Part shown: positions 24,372-32,325 of the stretch, piece by piece
Numbering within the stretch: the first letter of the stretch is position 1
Layout of the letters: every line of letters begins with the position of its first letter
Source of the DNA: Shewanella sp. KT0246
Lineage (GTDB): Bacteria > Pseudomonadota > Gammaproteobacteria > Enterobacterales > Shewanellaceae
Reading direction: 5' to 3'
NCBI RefSeq assembly: GCF_019654955.1
Contig: NZ_BPEV01000044.1
Location: 1 to 34,812, forward strand
DNA: 34,812 nt
Translations under genes and position numbers: made by a program
Notes under the pieces: generated by a model
Seen by the model: only the letters and a program-made list of their open reading frames with translations
What the model was told of the DNA's origin: nothing
Databases searched by the model: none

Positions 24372-24449
24372 CTTAATCTAAGCGCTTAATCTAAGCACTT
24401 AGTTTAAGTACTAAACCTAAGTACTGAGTTTAAGTACTAAACCTAAGCA
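24372..24449 (+). repeat. Six 13-bp tandem repeats after ppiC
   Basis: Units: CTTAATCTAAGCG, CTTAATCTAAGCA, CTTAGTTTAAGTA, CTAAACCTAAGTA, CTGAGTTTAAGTA, CTAAACCTAAGCA. Units 3-4 and 5-6 form a near-perfect 26-bp higher-order repeat. The array begins 14 bases after the ppiC stop and ends 32 bases before the next start codon. Confidence 0.9.
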
Positions 24450-24481
24450 CTCTCCTCACTTTAAGGCTTGATCCTGCTTCT

Positions 24482-25144
24482 ATGAATAAAGTATTTATTA
24501 TTGGCTTGCCACGTACTGGCACAACTAGTGTCAGTGTTGCACTGCTTGAGCATGGATTTAAAGTGGCGCATATCGGATTAACTAAACGTGCTTTTGAAGT
24601 GGCAGATGTGGTGTCTGATGTGCCGTGTTTTTGCGATTACCCGCAATTAGACAAGATATTTCCTGATGCTAAATTTGTTTATATTGACCGCCCTGTCGAG
24701 TCTTGGGTCAGCTCAATACAAATGCTTCTAACAAAAATGGCACCCAACCTTGCTGACAAAACAGGTACCTTTCACCCAATCCTAAAACGTTGTTTTAAGC
24801 AGACATTTGGCGACTTAACTGCTGATGACTTATTGGATGAGGCTCGTTTAAGGCAATGTTATTTCAGCCACCAACAAGCAGTACTAAGTTATTTTGCAGG
24901 CAGAGATGATTTACTCACGATTAAGCTAAACGAACCCAATAGCTTGCAAACCTTATTGCAGTTTATCGGTGTAAGTGACGACAAAATTAACCTGCATGGT
25001 ACAAAGGATTTCCCTGTACTTAATGTCGGGACTCATGTGGCTAGTTGGGGCGAGTATAAGCACCCAAATAAGGTGAATACCAATTTAGCAGGTCCTGAAC
25101 ATCGCAAATTTTTTGACTATCAACAATTAGGTTTACAGGTTTAA
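24482..25144 (+). CDS. Sulfotransferase-family protein
   Basis: A 220-residue protein with the PAPS-binding P-loop near its N-terminus (FIIGLPRTGTTSVSVALLEHG; GLPRTGTTS at 8-16) and a second strand-helix motif (FVYIDRPVESWVSS) that fits the 3'-phosphate loop R...S of sulfotransferases. This arrangement matches the small Sulfotransfer_4-type proteins. The acceptor is unknown; a bacterial surface sugar or lipid is possible. No good Shine-Dalgarno sequence is visible: only AAGG about 18 bases upstream, where the 13-bp repeat array ends. The gene may depend on ppiC transcription or have a promoter inside the repeat region. It shows no signal peptide. Confidence 0.75.
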   Translation: MNKVFIIGLPRTGTTSVSVALLEHGFKVAHIGLTKRAFEVADVVSDVPCFCDYPQLDKIFPDAKFVYIDRPVESWVSSIQMLLTKMAPNLADKTGTFHPILKRCFKQTFGDLTADDLLDEARLRQCYFSHQQAVLSYFAGRDDLLTIKLNEPNSLQTLLQFIGVSDDKINLHGTKDFPVLNVGTHVASWGEYKHPNKVNTNLAGPEHRKFFDYQQLGLQV

Positions 25145-25282
25145 AGGCTGATTAAATTAATCATTTGTCATTATGTAACTTGCACGCATTTTGCTATAAC
25201 TTACTTAACTTAGACTACTAATTAGCAGTCAAACAATTAGCCGTCATGCCCGCTCACTACGTTTAGCCAAAATGAGAATACA

Positions 25283-25975
25283 ATGAACTCAAAATCTTTG
25301 CTCATCGCCCTCGCCTTGTTAATCACTTCTCCAATGTCATTTGCTGCCAGCATATTAGATCTTCCAAATAATGTTGAAGTAAAAATGCTCAATGGTAAAA
25401 CTTACGATGGTGATGACGATATCGCGCTGACAGAAGGCACTAACCAAATCGTATTTCGATATGTGGTGAATTACCGCGACAGTGGTATGCAAACTCAATT
25501 TAATTCTAACGCCGTAGTGCTAACGTTCGATGCTAACAATGATCAATATGAACTTGAATTACCTAGTATACGCAATAAAAATGCAGCCAATAAATTCAAT
25601 AAACAACCGGCCATGACGCTAACTAATAGCCAAGATAAATCAGTTAGCTTTAAAAGTGATGTGTTAGTAAAAGAAGGCTTACAAATAGGCCGAGACTATC
25701 CTGAAGAAATGGCTATTTATAACCAAAGCCAACTCGCTGCGTCTGTGACAGCTTTTGCACCAGTTGTAACGGCACCAATAGCCGCCACACCTGTAATAGC
25801 AACAACTCAAGCGACACTAGTGACTGAAACTCAAGTAGCTCCGATTCCAGCAGTGGTTGTAAAACCTAAAACTATCGCGGAAGATCAAGCCGAAATCAGC
25901 GAAATGCTCGATTACTGGTATAACAAAGCAAACCAAGACACCAAAGCAAAATTTAAGGCTAAAATTAATCAATAA
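25283..25975 (+). CDS. DUF2057 (YccT/UPF0319-like) periplasmic protein
   Basis: A 230-residue protein with a signal peptide ending near SFAA (residue 22). The mature start SILDLPNNVEVKMLNGKTY, then LTEGTNQIVFRYVVNYRDSG, is the DUF2057 pattern of E. coli YccT, which has been described as a curli inhibitor (CsgI). Family proteins are periplasmic beta-rich. Between ~150 and ~185 a low-complexity A/P/T/V linker (VTAPIAATPVIATTQ and similar) leads to a charged C-terminal helix with AEDQAEISEMLDYWYNKA, a tail often found in the longer Vibrio/Shewanella members. There is no curli gene in this window, so function is open. Confidence 0.88.
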   Translation: MNSKSLLIALALLITSPMSFAASILDLPNNVEVKMLNGKTYDGDDDIALTEGTNQIVFRYVVNYRDSGMQTQFNSNAVVLTFDANNDQYELELPSIRNKNAANKFNKQPAMTLTNSQDKSVSFKSDVLVKEGLQIGRDYPEEMAIYNQSQLAASVTAFAPVVTAPIAATPVIATTQATLVTETQVAPIPAVVVKPKTIAEDQAEISEMLDYWYNKANQDTKAKFKAKINQ

Positions 25976-26039
25976 GCCCTGCTTTAATTAACCTTAGCTT
26001 TAATCTTTTACTTATCCTAAATTGATTACTGCTTACCCT

Positions 26040-26076
26040 AACCCATCACCAAACTAACCATTATTGGTGTTGGGTT
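26040..26076. other. Long stem-loop without T run
   Basis: AACCCATCACCAA (26040-26052) pairs with TTGGTGTTGGGTT (26064-26076) except for one mismatch, with an 11-base loop. No poly-T follows on either strand, so it may be an mRNA-stabilising 3' structure or an operator and not a normal terminator. Confidence 0.6.
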
Positions 26077-26169
26077 AAGCCGACTTGGCAGTAAATTCTC
26101 ATACATACGCTCAATCATTCTGACTCACTGCGACTAGTGATTAGTGATTAGTACCCGCATACTGTTGAC

Positions 26170-26225
26170 TGCACTTTTGTAAATGCACTTTTGTAAATGC
26201 ACTTTTGTAAATGCACTCTTGTAAT
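26170..26225 (+). repeat. Four 14-bp tandem repeats
   Basis: TGCACTTTTGTAAA three times exactly (26170-26211) and a fourth altered copy TGCACTCTTGTAAT (26212-26225), 150 bp upstream of the acylase gene. Confidence 0.95.
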
Positions 26226-26374
26226 GGTTTATGGTAATCGCTTTCTAATAAACCATTAAGTGCACTAACTGATTCATTCTGCATTGCTTTCATATGCATT
26301 ATTCAAAAAAACAGCTTTTAACAATTCAGTAACCTTGGTTATGATAGACAGGTCATTTTATAGGGTAACTCAAC

Positions 26375-28750
26375 ATGTCTGTCAGCCTTACCAAGGTTTT
26401 ACAATCTAAACTCACTAAGTACACGCTTGCCAGCATACTTTTATTTTCGTCTGGAATTATATTGGCGGTGTACTGTGTTTTACGACTCAGTATGCCTAAC
26501 TTGTCTGATAAATTAACCACTAACGCTATTACATCGCCAGTGACCATTGAGCGCGATACCTTAGGCACAGCCATTATTAGCGCCAGTAACCGTATTGATG
26601 CCTCCTACGCCATGGGCTATGCGCACAGCCAAGACCGTTTTTTTCAAATGGATTTACTGCGCCGAAACTCAGCTGGTGAATTATCTGAAATTTTCGGAAA
26701 AGCCGCATTAAAGCTTGATAAAAGCAGACGTTTTCATCAACTTCGTAAACGTGCCCAACGTATTTTTGAACAACTGCCAGAGCAAGATAGAGCTTCTTTA
26801 AGCGCATATGCTAAAGGTGTAAACCAAGCTTTAGCAGATCAAACAGTGCTGTCATTTGAGTACCTGCTGACAAACTCCTCACCGCGCGAGTGGCATGAAA
26901 CCGATAGTTTATTGGTTATTTACAGCATGTACTTAGATTTACAGGGCAACACCATAAAACGTGATATGGCATTAACCCAATTACAGCAAGCTTTTGGCAA
27001 CGACATGGTCGACTTCTTAATCCAACCAAGTCATCACCAAGCAGCATTAGACGACAGTCAAATCACCTTATATCAAGGCAGTATCCCTGAACTCGAAGAG
27101 CAGATTTTAATTAGTGCCCAGATCCAAGAGATTGAAGAACCGCTTGAAGTTGGAAGTAATAACTGGGCGGTCACGGGCAAGTTAACTGAGTCTGGCCGAG
27201 CCATGTTATCTGATGACATGCACTTATCATTTGCTGTGCCGATCATTTGGTATCGGGCTCAACTGAATTATCCTGATGCATTAAAAAACAACACAATGCA
27301 GCAAATCACTGGCGTGTCATTACCCGGTGCTCCAGCTATTGTTGTTGGCTCTAACGGTAAACTCGCTTGGGGCTTTACCAACAGCTATATAGATACCGCT
27401 GATTGGATAGAAATTAGCTCTGACACTGAAATAGAGTTGGAATACGAGCCTATCGACTTACCTGAAGACCAAATTAACTATACGGTTCAAGTATCAAAAT
27501 ATGGCCCAGTAAAAACCGTTGCAGGAATTAACTACGCATTATCATGGGTGGGTCATACAGATTACGCCGTCAACATGGCCCTATTATCATTGGAAACCGT
27601 CGACAGCGTAGAGCAAGCAGCAGCGCTTGCCACTCGAATAGGTATTCCTGCACAAAATATGTTGTTAGCAGACAATAAAGGTAATGCGGGGTGGAAAATC
27701 GCAGGTGCAGTACCATCACGTAACAATCCATCAGATACAGCCCAATCAACTACTGGTTACCAAATGGCTGATTGGCAGCAACAGCAAGCCGTTATGCCTG
27801 CAGTGATAAATCCTCAGAATCAACGAATTTGGACTGCTAACTCAAGAGTGCTATCCACACAGGAGCAATTACGATTCGGTGATGGTGGTTATGCTCTTGG
27901 CGCCAGAGCCGCTCAAATTCGTGACCGCTTAATGGCAAAAGACAGTTTTAATGAAGATGATTTTTACCAGCTACAGCTAGATAACGAAGCGCGCTTTTTA
28001 GTCCCTTGGCAGCAATACTTGCTTGAGGTATTGAGTGAACAGCCAGAAAAGTTCGCAGAAGATATTAAGCTAATTGCTAACTGGGGCAATTGTGCCTGTG
28101 CAGACTCTGTAGGTTACACCTTAGTCAGACATTTCAGAACCGCTATAATAGACCAAACCTTTGCACCAATTGAAACTGAACTTAAACAACGTGACAGCAG
28201 CTTATCGGTAGTAAAACGTTATTTAGAAACTCCTATGTGGCAATTACTTGAGCAAAAGCCGGCAAGTTGGATACCTAAAGAGCATGCTGACTGGCAAGCA
28301 TTTTCAATCGCGGCTTATCAAACTTCAACCCAAAGCTTACTTGAGCAATACAGCCCAAAAGGCAAGCTTGCTGATTTACGCTGGGGCCAAGTTAATCAGT
28401 TAAAAATCCAACATCCATTTTCAAAACAGCTGCCACAATTAAGTCGCTGGTTAGATATGCCAATAATCGAAGGCTTTGGTGATAGCTTTATGCCAGCAGT
28501 GCAAGGTAAATCCTTTGGCGCATCGCAGCGCTTTATTGTTCAGCCAGGGGCTGAACAGGACGCCATCATGTCGATACCTGGCGGACAATCGGGTCATCCA
28601 CTATCGCCTTATTACCGTAATGGTTTTGAGCAGTACGTAAAGCAGCAACACACGCCGTTATTACCGACTGAAATAGAACACACATTAGTGATAAAACCGC
28701 TAACGGATAATCAAGTGAATCTAACCCACACAGAAATGAAAGCACCTTAA
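26375..28750 (+). CDS. Penicillin acylase-family (Ntn) hydrolase
   Basis: A 791-residue precursor of the S45 family (penicillin G acylase, aculeacin/AHL acylases), which hydrolyses amide bonds of acylated substrates. Residues ~17-37 form an N-terminal hydrophobic helix (signal or anchor). The alpha-chain has the DTLGTAIISASN, YAMGYAHSQDRFFQMD and RRNSAGELSE blocks. A linker (~220-258) would be excised, and S261 in EVGSNNWAVTG becomes the catalytic N-terminal nucleophile of the beta-chain. Beta-chain motifs include LPGAPAIVVGSNGKLAWGFTN, the DWIEI stretch, an NSRV segment and the C-terminal PGGQSGHPLSPYYRNG block. Substrate cannot be read; AHL or lipopeptide acylation are options. It ends in KAP, encoded by the first unit of a 15-bp repeat. 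Confidence 0.92.
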   Translation: MSVSLTKVLQSKLTKYTLASILLFSSGIILAVYCVLRLSMPNLSDKLTTNAITSPVTIERDTLGTAIISASNRIDASYAMGYAHSQDRFFQMDLLRRNSAGELSEIFGKAALKLDKSRRFHQLRKRAQRIFEQLPEQDRASLSAYAKGVNQALADQTVLSFEYLLTNSSPREWHETDSLLVIYSMYLDLQGNTIKRDMALTQLQQAFGNDMVDFLIQPSHHQAALDDSQITLYQGSIPELEEQILISAQIQEIEEPLEVGSNNWAVTGKLTESGRAMLSDDMHLSFAVPIIWYRAQLNYPDALKNNTMQQITGVSLPGAPAIVVGSNGKLAWGFTNSYIDTADWIEISSDTEIELEYEPIDLPEDQINYTVQVSKYGPVKTVAGINYALSWVGHTDYAVNMALLSLETVDSVEQAAALATRIGIPAQNMLLADNKGNAGWKIAGAVPSRNNPSDTAQSTTGYQMADWQQQQAVMPAVINPQNQRIWTANSRVLSTQEQLRFGDGGYALGARAAQIRDRLMAKDSFNEDDFYQLQLDNEARFLVPWQQYLLEVLSEQPEKFAEDIKLIANWGNCACADSVGYTLVRHFRTAIIDQTFAPIETELKQRDSSLSVVKRYLETPMWQLLEQKPASWIPKEHADWQAFSIAAYQTSTQSLLEQYSPKGKLADLRWGQVNQLKIQHPFSKQLPQLSRWLDMPIIEGFGDSFMPAVQGKSFGASQRFIVQPGAEQDAIMSIPGGQSGHPLSPYYRNGFEQYVKQQHTPLLPTEIEHTLVIKPLTDNQVNLTHTEMKAP

Positions 28751-28798
28751 ATGAAAGCACCTTAAATTAAAGCACCTTATGTTAAAGCACCTTAAATT
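28739..28798 (+). repeat. Four 15-bp tandem repeats overlapping a stop codon
   Basis: Units AAAGCACCTTAAATG, AAAGCACCTTAAATT, AAAGCACCTTATGTT, AAAGCACCTTAAATT. The first encodes the last residues and stop of the acylase (AAA GCA CCT TAA), so the 3' end of the gene has been duplicated repeatedly. Confidence 0.95.
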
Positions 28799-28816
28799 AA
28801 ACAGGTTCACACTATC

Positions 28817-28855
28817 ATTAAGCAATGAGCTACTCACTCGTTGCTTAATGTCTTT
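28817..28855 (+). terminator. Rho-independent terminator of the acylase gene
   Basis: ATTAAGCAATGAG (28817-28829) pairs with CTCGTTGCTTAAT (28837-28849) with one G-T pair and a 7-base loop, followed by GTCTTT. Confidence 0.7.
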
Positions 28856-28951
28856 AATTACTGTCAAACGAATATCAATTAATCCAATACCAACAAAGCA
28901 TAGATTATTTAAGCACTGACTTTTTAAGCGCTTATTCTTTAACGTTTATCA

Positions 28952-29914
28952 TTAAACGCTTAACCTTTGACTCTGCAGGTAAAAGTTTAGGTATCTTATG
29001 GCAACATAGCTCACTACGACCGTTGCAACAGCCAATTCAATTCCTGCCAGTAAGCGCACCTGTTGAATATACTCATCTGCCATACCTATGCTTTCCATCC
29101 AAGTAACCATTTTAAATAACGCTGTAGCACCAATCACCATCGGAAAAGTAAAGGCGGCATAGCCTGGGCTAAACGGTAATCTGAGTAACTTAAAAAATGC
29201 CAGATAAATAATCGTGGTCATTAACACTGCAATGCCGAACAACAGGGCAATAATCACAGGTGAAGGCTCAGCAGTCACTGTTAAGTATCCCGCAAGCGAT
29301 AAGCTAGCTGGCGCGGCTAAAATTGCCAATGTCGGCTTAGCTGCATCAGGGACTTCATGGGTGAACATCAATCGATAGATCATCATAGGCAGCATAATCG
29401 CGTAGGCAAACATGCCAAACACCAATGCCATATGGGCTAAGAAGGCTAAATGCGGATTACCTGAAAACGACACATCAGCAACTATTATCCCAACAGGCGG
29501 CACAAACCAACTTGGTACCATATGATGCAGCTCAAAAGCTTTAGCTCGGTGATATAAAAAGCTCACTAAAAATACAATATGAAGCCCTAAACCGATTAAC
29601 CATAAAGCATCTCCAGCAAATGCTGAAAAATGCCAGAGTGAGCTCGATACTATCATTGTCGCCATAGCAAATGTTGGTACTACGCTACCCACTACAGGAT
29701 GTGCTAAATCGTCACGTAATGTATGTGTGTGGATCAAAAACTTAACCGCTAAAACGAGTAATAATATGCTGGCAATGATCGCACTAACCCATTGGCCGTA
29801 GCCATTTATATCTGCAAGGCTTTCCCAACTCCAGCCTAAACTAGCAATGCCTAATGCAAGCCCTGCCATGGGGGTGGGTGCTGCCAGTAATTTAACTTTG
29901 GCGGTTTGTAACAT
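28952..29914 (-). CDS. TDT-family (TehA/SLAC1-like) transporter
   Basis: A 320-residue inner-membrane protein with about ten hydrophobic segments, of the tellurite-resistance/dicarboxylate transporter family that also holds the SLAC1 anion channels. The opening APTPMAGLALGIASLGWSWE is the family signature (P...gLalG..slG..w), followed by later blocks HHMVPSWFVPPVGIIVAD and YAAFTFPMVIGATALFKM. The frame stays open 22 codons further upstream, but GAGG lies just before the ATG at 29914 and the domain starts there. Family members export or channel small anions such as sulfite, C4-dicarboxylates or tellurite-linked species; the substrate here is unknown. It is divergent from a LysR regulator 181 bp away, its likely controller. 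Confidence 0.88.
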   Translation of the reverse strand: MLQTAKVKLLAAPTPMAGLALGIASLGWSWESLADINGYGQWVSAIIASILLLVLAVKFLIHTHTLRDDLAHPVVGSVVPTFAMATMIVSSSLWHFSAFAGDALWLIGLGLHIVFLVSFLYHRAKAFELHHMVPSWFVPPVGIIVADVSFSGNPHLAFLAHMALVFGMFAYAIMLPMMIYRLMFTHEVPDAAKPTLAILAAPASLSLAGYLTVTAEPSPVIIALLFGIAVLMTTIIYLAFFKLLRLPFSPGYAAFTFPMVIGATALFKMVTWMESIGMADEYIQQVRLLAGIELAVATVVVSYVAIRYLNFYLQSQRLSV

Positions 29915-30037
29915 AATCACCTCAATGTCGTTGATCTGTTTGCTCAATAAACGTTGGAGCAAACAAGCTGCCTTTTTCAATTAAGTTGATCTTACGCTTG
30001 CCAAACGTTTATTTATATCTAACAATTTAAAACCTAG

Positions 30038-30054
30038 GTTAAGTAATACTTAAC
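30038..30054. promoter_or_regulatory. LysR-type operator between the TDT gene and lysR
   Basis: GTTAAGTAATACTTAAC is a perfect palindrome with 8-base arms. It contains T-N11-A (TAAGTAATACTTA), the usual LysR-box form, and lies 42 bp before the lysR start in the divergent spacer. Confidence 0.6.
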
Positions 30055-30095
30055 ATTTATAGTAATAAGGTTAATAAACCTCTAAGGCTCGCGTT

Positions 30096-30992
30096 ATGTC
30101 AGCACATATCTCGTTCAAACAGCTCAATGTTTTCAATGCGATTACTCAGCACAAAACGCTCACCGCTGCTGCTGAAACATTATTTGTCTCAAAAGCGGCT
30201 GTCAGTTTGTCGTTAGCCGAACTAGAAAAACAACTCGGTCACCCGTTATTTGACCGAGTAAATAACCGCTTAATCTTGAATCAAGAAGGACAGAAACTAT
30301 TGCCGCTTGCAGATGAGTTAATTAACCGCTTATCACACATCAATAGCGTATTTAATGACAACCAAGAAATAACGGGACAACTACGGATCGGCAGCAGTGA
30401 TACAGTAGGTAATCATTTAACGCCGAATATTCTCAGCGCTTTTAGAAAGCAATATCAGCACTCATCCCAAAGTTTGTTTGTATCTAATTCAGCCCATATC
30501 TGCCAAAAGCTATTAGATTTTGAGTTAGACATTGCCCTAATTGAAGGCATACACCATCACCCAGATATTATTTCTATCCCTTTTAGCCATGATCAAATGT
30601 GTGTGATTAGCGCCCCTTCTCACCCTTTAGCAATGCAAAGCACTGTTAAACTTATTGAACTTGAACAAAGCCAGTGGGTGCTTCGAGAACAAGGCTCGGG
30701 CTCACGAGACTGCTTTATGAAAAACTTATCACCTCATATTCAGCACTGGCACCAAAGCGTTGAGCTCAATACCACAGAAGCGTTAATTAACTCAGTCGCA
30801 GCTGGATTAGGATTTGGCTGCTTATCCAATATTGCAGCAAAGTACGCACTAGAGAGTCAGCGAGTTAGTAAACTGAATGTGGACGTTGATATGCCAAGAG
30901 AATTCTGGATATTGATCCACAAAGATAAATACCAAAGCCCTTTGCTAAAGACGTTCATGGAGTTTTGTGTGGATTGGGGAAAGGAGAAATAG
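30096..30992 (+). CDS. LysR-family transcriptional regulator
   Basis: A 298-residue regulator. The N-terminal winged helix-turn-helix (~4-63) has FNAITQHKTLTAAAETLFVSKAAVSLSLAELEKQLGHPLFDR, with the second SKAAVS helix as the recognition helix. The rest is a periplasmic-binding-like effector domain (~90-295) with GQLRIGSSDTVGNHLTP, LDIALIEG, WVLREQGSGSRD and a C-terminal FW-ILIHKDKYQSP stretch. These match the CysB/YeiE-type LysR subgroup that often sits opposite TDT or YeiH-like transporters and senses small anions. It is divergent from the TDT transporter and a perfect palindrome lies between them, so control of that gene and itself is likely. Confidence 0.93.
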   Translation: MSAHISFKQLNVFNAITQHKTLTAAAETLFVSKAAVSLSLAELEKQLGHPLFDRVNNRLILNQEGQKLLPLADELINRLSHINSVFNDNQEITGQLRIGSSDTVGNHLTPNILSAFRKQYQHSSQSLFVSNSAHICQKLLDFELDIALIEGIHHHPDIISIPFSHDQMCVISAPSHPLAMQSTVKLIELEQSQWVLREQGSGSRDCFMKNLSPHIQHWHQSVELNTTEALINSVAAGLGFGCLSNIAAKYALESQRVSKLNVDVDMPREFWILIHKDKYQSPLLKTFMEFCVDWGKEK

Positions 30993-31085
30993 CTATTGTT
31001 TTTATATTGGCTATGAGGTTAATTAGAGTATTTAGTAGGGAGTGAGCACCTAGTTTGGCTGACTTGCTTTTATGTAAATCAGTAA

Positions 31086-31110
31086 AAAGGGCAATGCGGT
31101 TGCTCCCTTT
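31086..31110 (+). terminator. Possible terminator after lysR
   Basis: AAAGGGCAA (31086-31094) and TTGCTCCCTTT (31100-31110) form a 9-bp stem with a 2-base bulge and a 5-base loop, about 95 bases after the lysR stop. The T run is short. Confidence 0.4.
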
Positions 31111-31286
31111 CATCGGCAGTGGATGAAGTGTGAATTAAGACTTAGTAAATCTCAATTGTTAGAACACCAAGAGTTGAGTTTTAAGTTAAGTGTGCTAAAA
31201 GTAACCAATAAAAACAACAGTACCGATATGATCGGTATTCAAGTCCCAGCAAACACCCTTACAACAAATGCCATAAGGAATCGCTT

Positions 31287-31685
31287 ATTTCAAAGCATAT
31301 TATTATCTTCGATGGTGTATGTAACCTTTGCAATGGCGCTGTCAACTTCATCATCAAACGCGACCATAAAGATTTGTTTGTATTTACACCAATGCAGAGT
31401 ACAACTGCGCAAAAACTAATAAGCAAGCATCAGCTTGAAGATGTTGGTTTTGATTCGTTTATTTTGATAAAAAATGATGAATATTTACTGCGAAGTGATG
31501 CTGCTTTAGAAGTTACCAAAGACCTCTCCGGTTATTGGTATTTATGTAGAATTTTTAAAATACTCCCCGCTGGGTTCAGGGATTACTTTTATCGAATAAT
31601 AGCTAAAAACCGCTACCGCCTTTTTGGCAAAAAGGATTCTTGTATGCTCCCAACACCCGCAGTCAAAAATAAGTTTTTAGATTAA
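31287..31685 (+). CDS. DCC-family thiol-disulfide oxidoreductase-like protein, ATT start
   Basis: A ~132-residue DUF393 protein, named after the DxxCxxC motif, here FDGVCNLCN at residues ~8-16. It is followed by GAVNFIIKRDHKDLFVFTPMQS, SFILIKNDEYLLRSDAAL, the aromatic W-Y stretch and PAGFRDYFYRIIAKNRYRLFG, so the whole family fold is present. The frame is open only from 31212, and no ATG, GTG or TTG occurs before the motif; the first ordinary start (TTG 31374) would delete the active site. AAGGA (31275-31279) is spaced 7 bases from ATT at 31287, which would give SKHIIIFDGVC, a normal N-terminus. Either ATT is used, as in infC, or the start codon has mutated. Family function is unsettled redox chemistry. 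Confidence 0.7.
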   Translation: MSKHIIIFDGVCNLCNGAVNFIIKRDHKDLFVFTPMQSTTAQKLISKHQLEDVGFDSFILIKNDEYLLRSDAALEVTKDLSGYWYLCRIFKILPAGFRDYFYRIIAKNRYRLFGKKDSCMLPTPAVKNKFLD

Positions 31686-31724
31686 CTGCTTAAACTAACC
31701 TCTTAGGTTGTCTGCTTAGATTAG
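31686..31724 (+). repeat. Three degenerate 13-bp repeats after the DCC stop
   Basis: CTGCTTAAACTAA, CCTCTTAGGTTGT, CTGCTTAGATTAG; the first and third are close copies 26 bp apart. The array starts directly after the stop codon. Confidence 0.5.
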
Positions 31725-31735
31725 CTTTTCTGCAA

Positions 31736-31772
31736 AGTCTCGAACAAGATCTTAGCATAGTCTCGAACAAGA
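31736..31772 (+). repeat. Pair of 14-bp direct repeats
   Basis: AGTCTCGAACAAGA at 31736-31749 and 31759-31772, 23 bp apart, directly abutting the stop of the minus-strand gene at 31773. Confidence 0.85.
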
Positions 31773-32156
31773 CTACTGACCTTCAACAGCTTTCACAGTT
31801 ACGCGTTCTTGGTTTGATAATCGAATTTGAATGCCATCAACTGTGGTGATGCGCTGGGCTTCAATGTCTTTTTTGCGAACTTGATAGCTAGCAGACATGG
31901 CTTCAACTGGAGAGGAAATCGTGACTTCAACGATGGTGTTATCGTCATACCAAGTCCAGCCCCAAAAGCCTGCAGAGGCGAGCATAGACACAGCGATCAT
32001 CGCATACATAACTGCGCGACTAAAAAATGGCGAGCTTTCAACAGCAAGCGCTTCTCTGCGGCTTACTTTACTGCCTCTTCCACTTCGTAAATACGTAAAA
32101 GCACCCACTATTACTAATAGTGTGACTAAAATTTGTGTCAGCACGTTAAGGTCCAC
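31773..32156 (-). CDS. Small membrane protein, unknown function
   Basis: A protein of about 127 residues that I do not recognise. It has a hydrophobic helix at ~7-22 (ILVTLLVIVGAFTYL), a basic stretch (RSGRGSKVSRRE), a second helix at ~48-68 (AVMYAMIAVSMLASAGFWGWTWY) and a C-terminal beta-rich region (VEVTISSPVEAMSASYQVRKKDIEA...) that should lie on one side of the membrane. The start shown is GTG at 32156. A second GTG at 32144 has a better ribosome site (AGGTGG) and would give 123 residues. It is a single gene flanked by repeats on its 3' side. Confidence 0.65.
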   Translation of the reverse strand: MDLNVLTQILVTLLVIVGAFTYLRSGRGSKVSRREALAVESSPFFSRAVMYAMIAVSMLASAGFWGWTWYDDNTIVEVTISSPVEAMSASYQVRKKDIEAQRITTVDGIQIRLSNQERVTVKAVEGQ

Positions 32157-32325
32157 CTATTGTTAATTCACCATAATTATACTGTGTTTTGATTAATTTA
32201 ACGTTATCTAGCACACAGCAATATAATGAATTTATAAGGCGCTTAAAGAAGAGTCAAAATGTAAATGCACACATCCTTATGCGCAAGAGAGTGGAACAAG
32301 GGAGGAGTAATGAATATATTGCGAT

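Larger units (their letters stand above)
25976..26374. other. Intergenic region, 399 bp
   Basis: Contains a 13-bp-stem hairpin (26040-26076), a 14-bp repeat array (26170-26225) and, near 26135-26153, a short GATTAGT duplication. The promoter of the acylase gene should be in its right part. No credible ORF. Confidence 0.5.

Noticed and set aside
24372..24449. Possible CRISPR array
   Set aside because: The repeats are contiguous 13-bp units without spacers, and there are no cas genes. The same holds for the arrays at 26170 and 28739.
31123..31419. Plus-strand ORF of 98 codons with ATG after lysR
   Set aside because: No ribosome site, no family resemblance, and its last ~130 bases overlap the DCC motif in another frame. 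The DCC frame is clearly the coding one.
31897..32166. Plus-strand ORFs opposite the small membrane protein gene
   Set aside because: The minus strand shows membrane helices and a plausible GTG start; the plus-strand products have low-complexity Ser/Thr composition.
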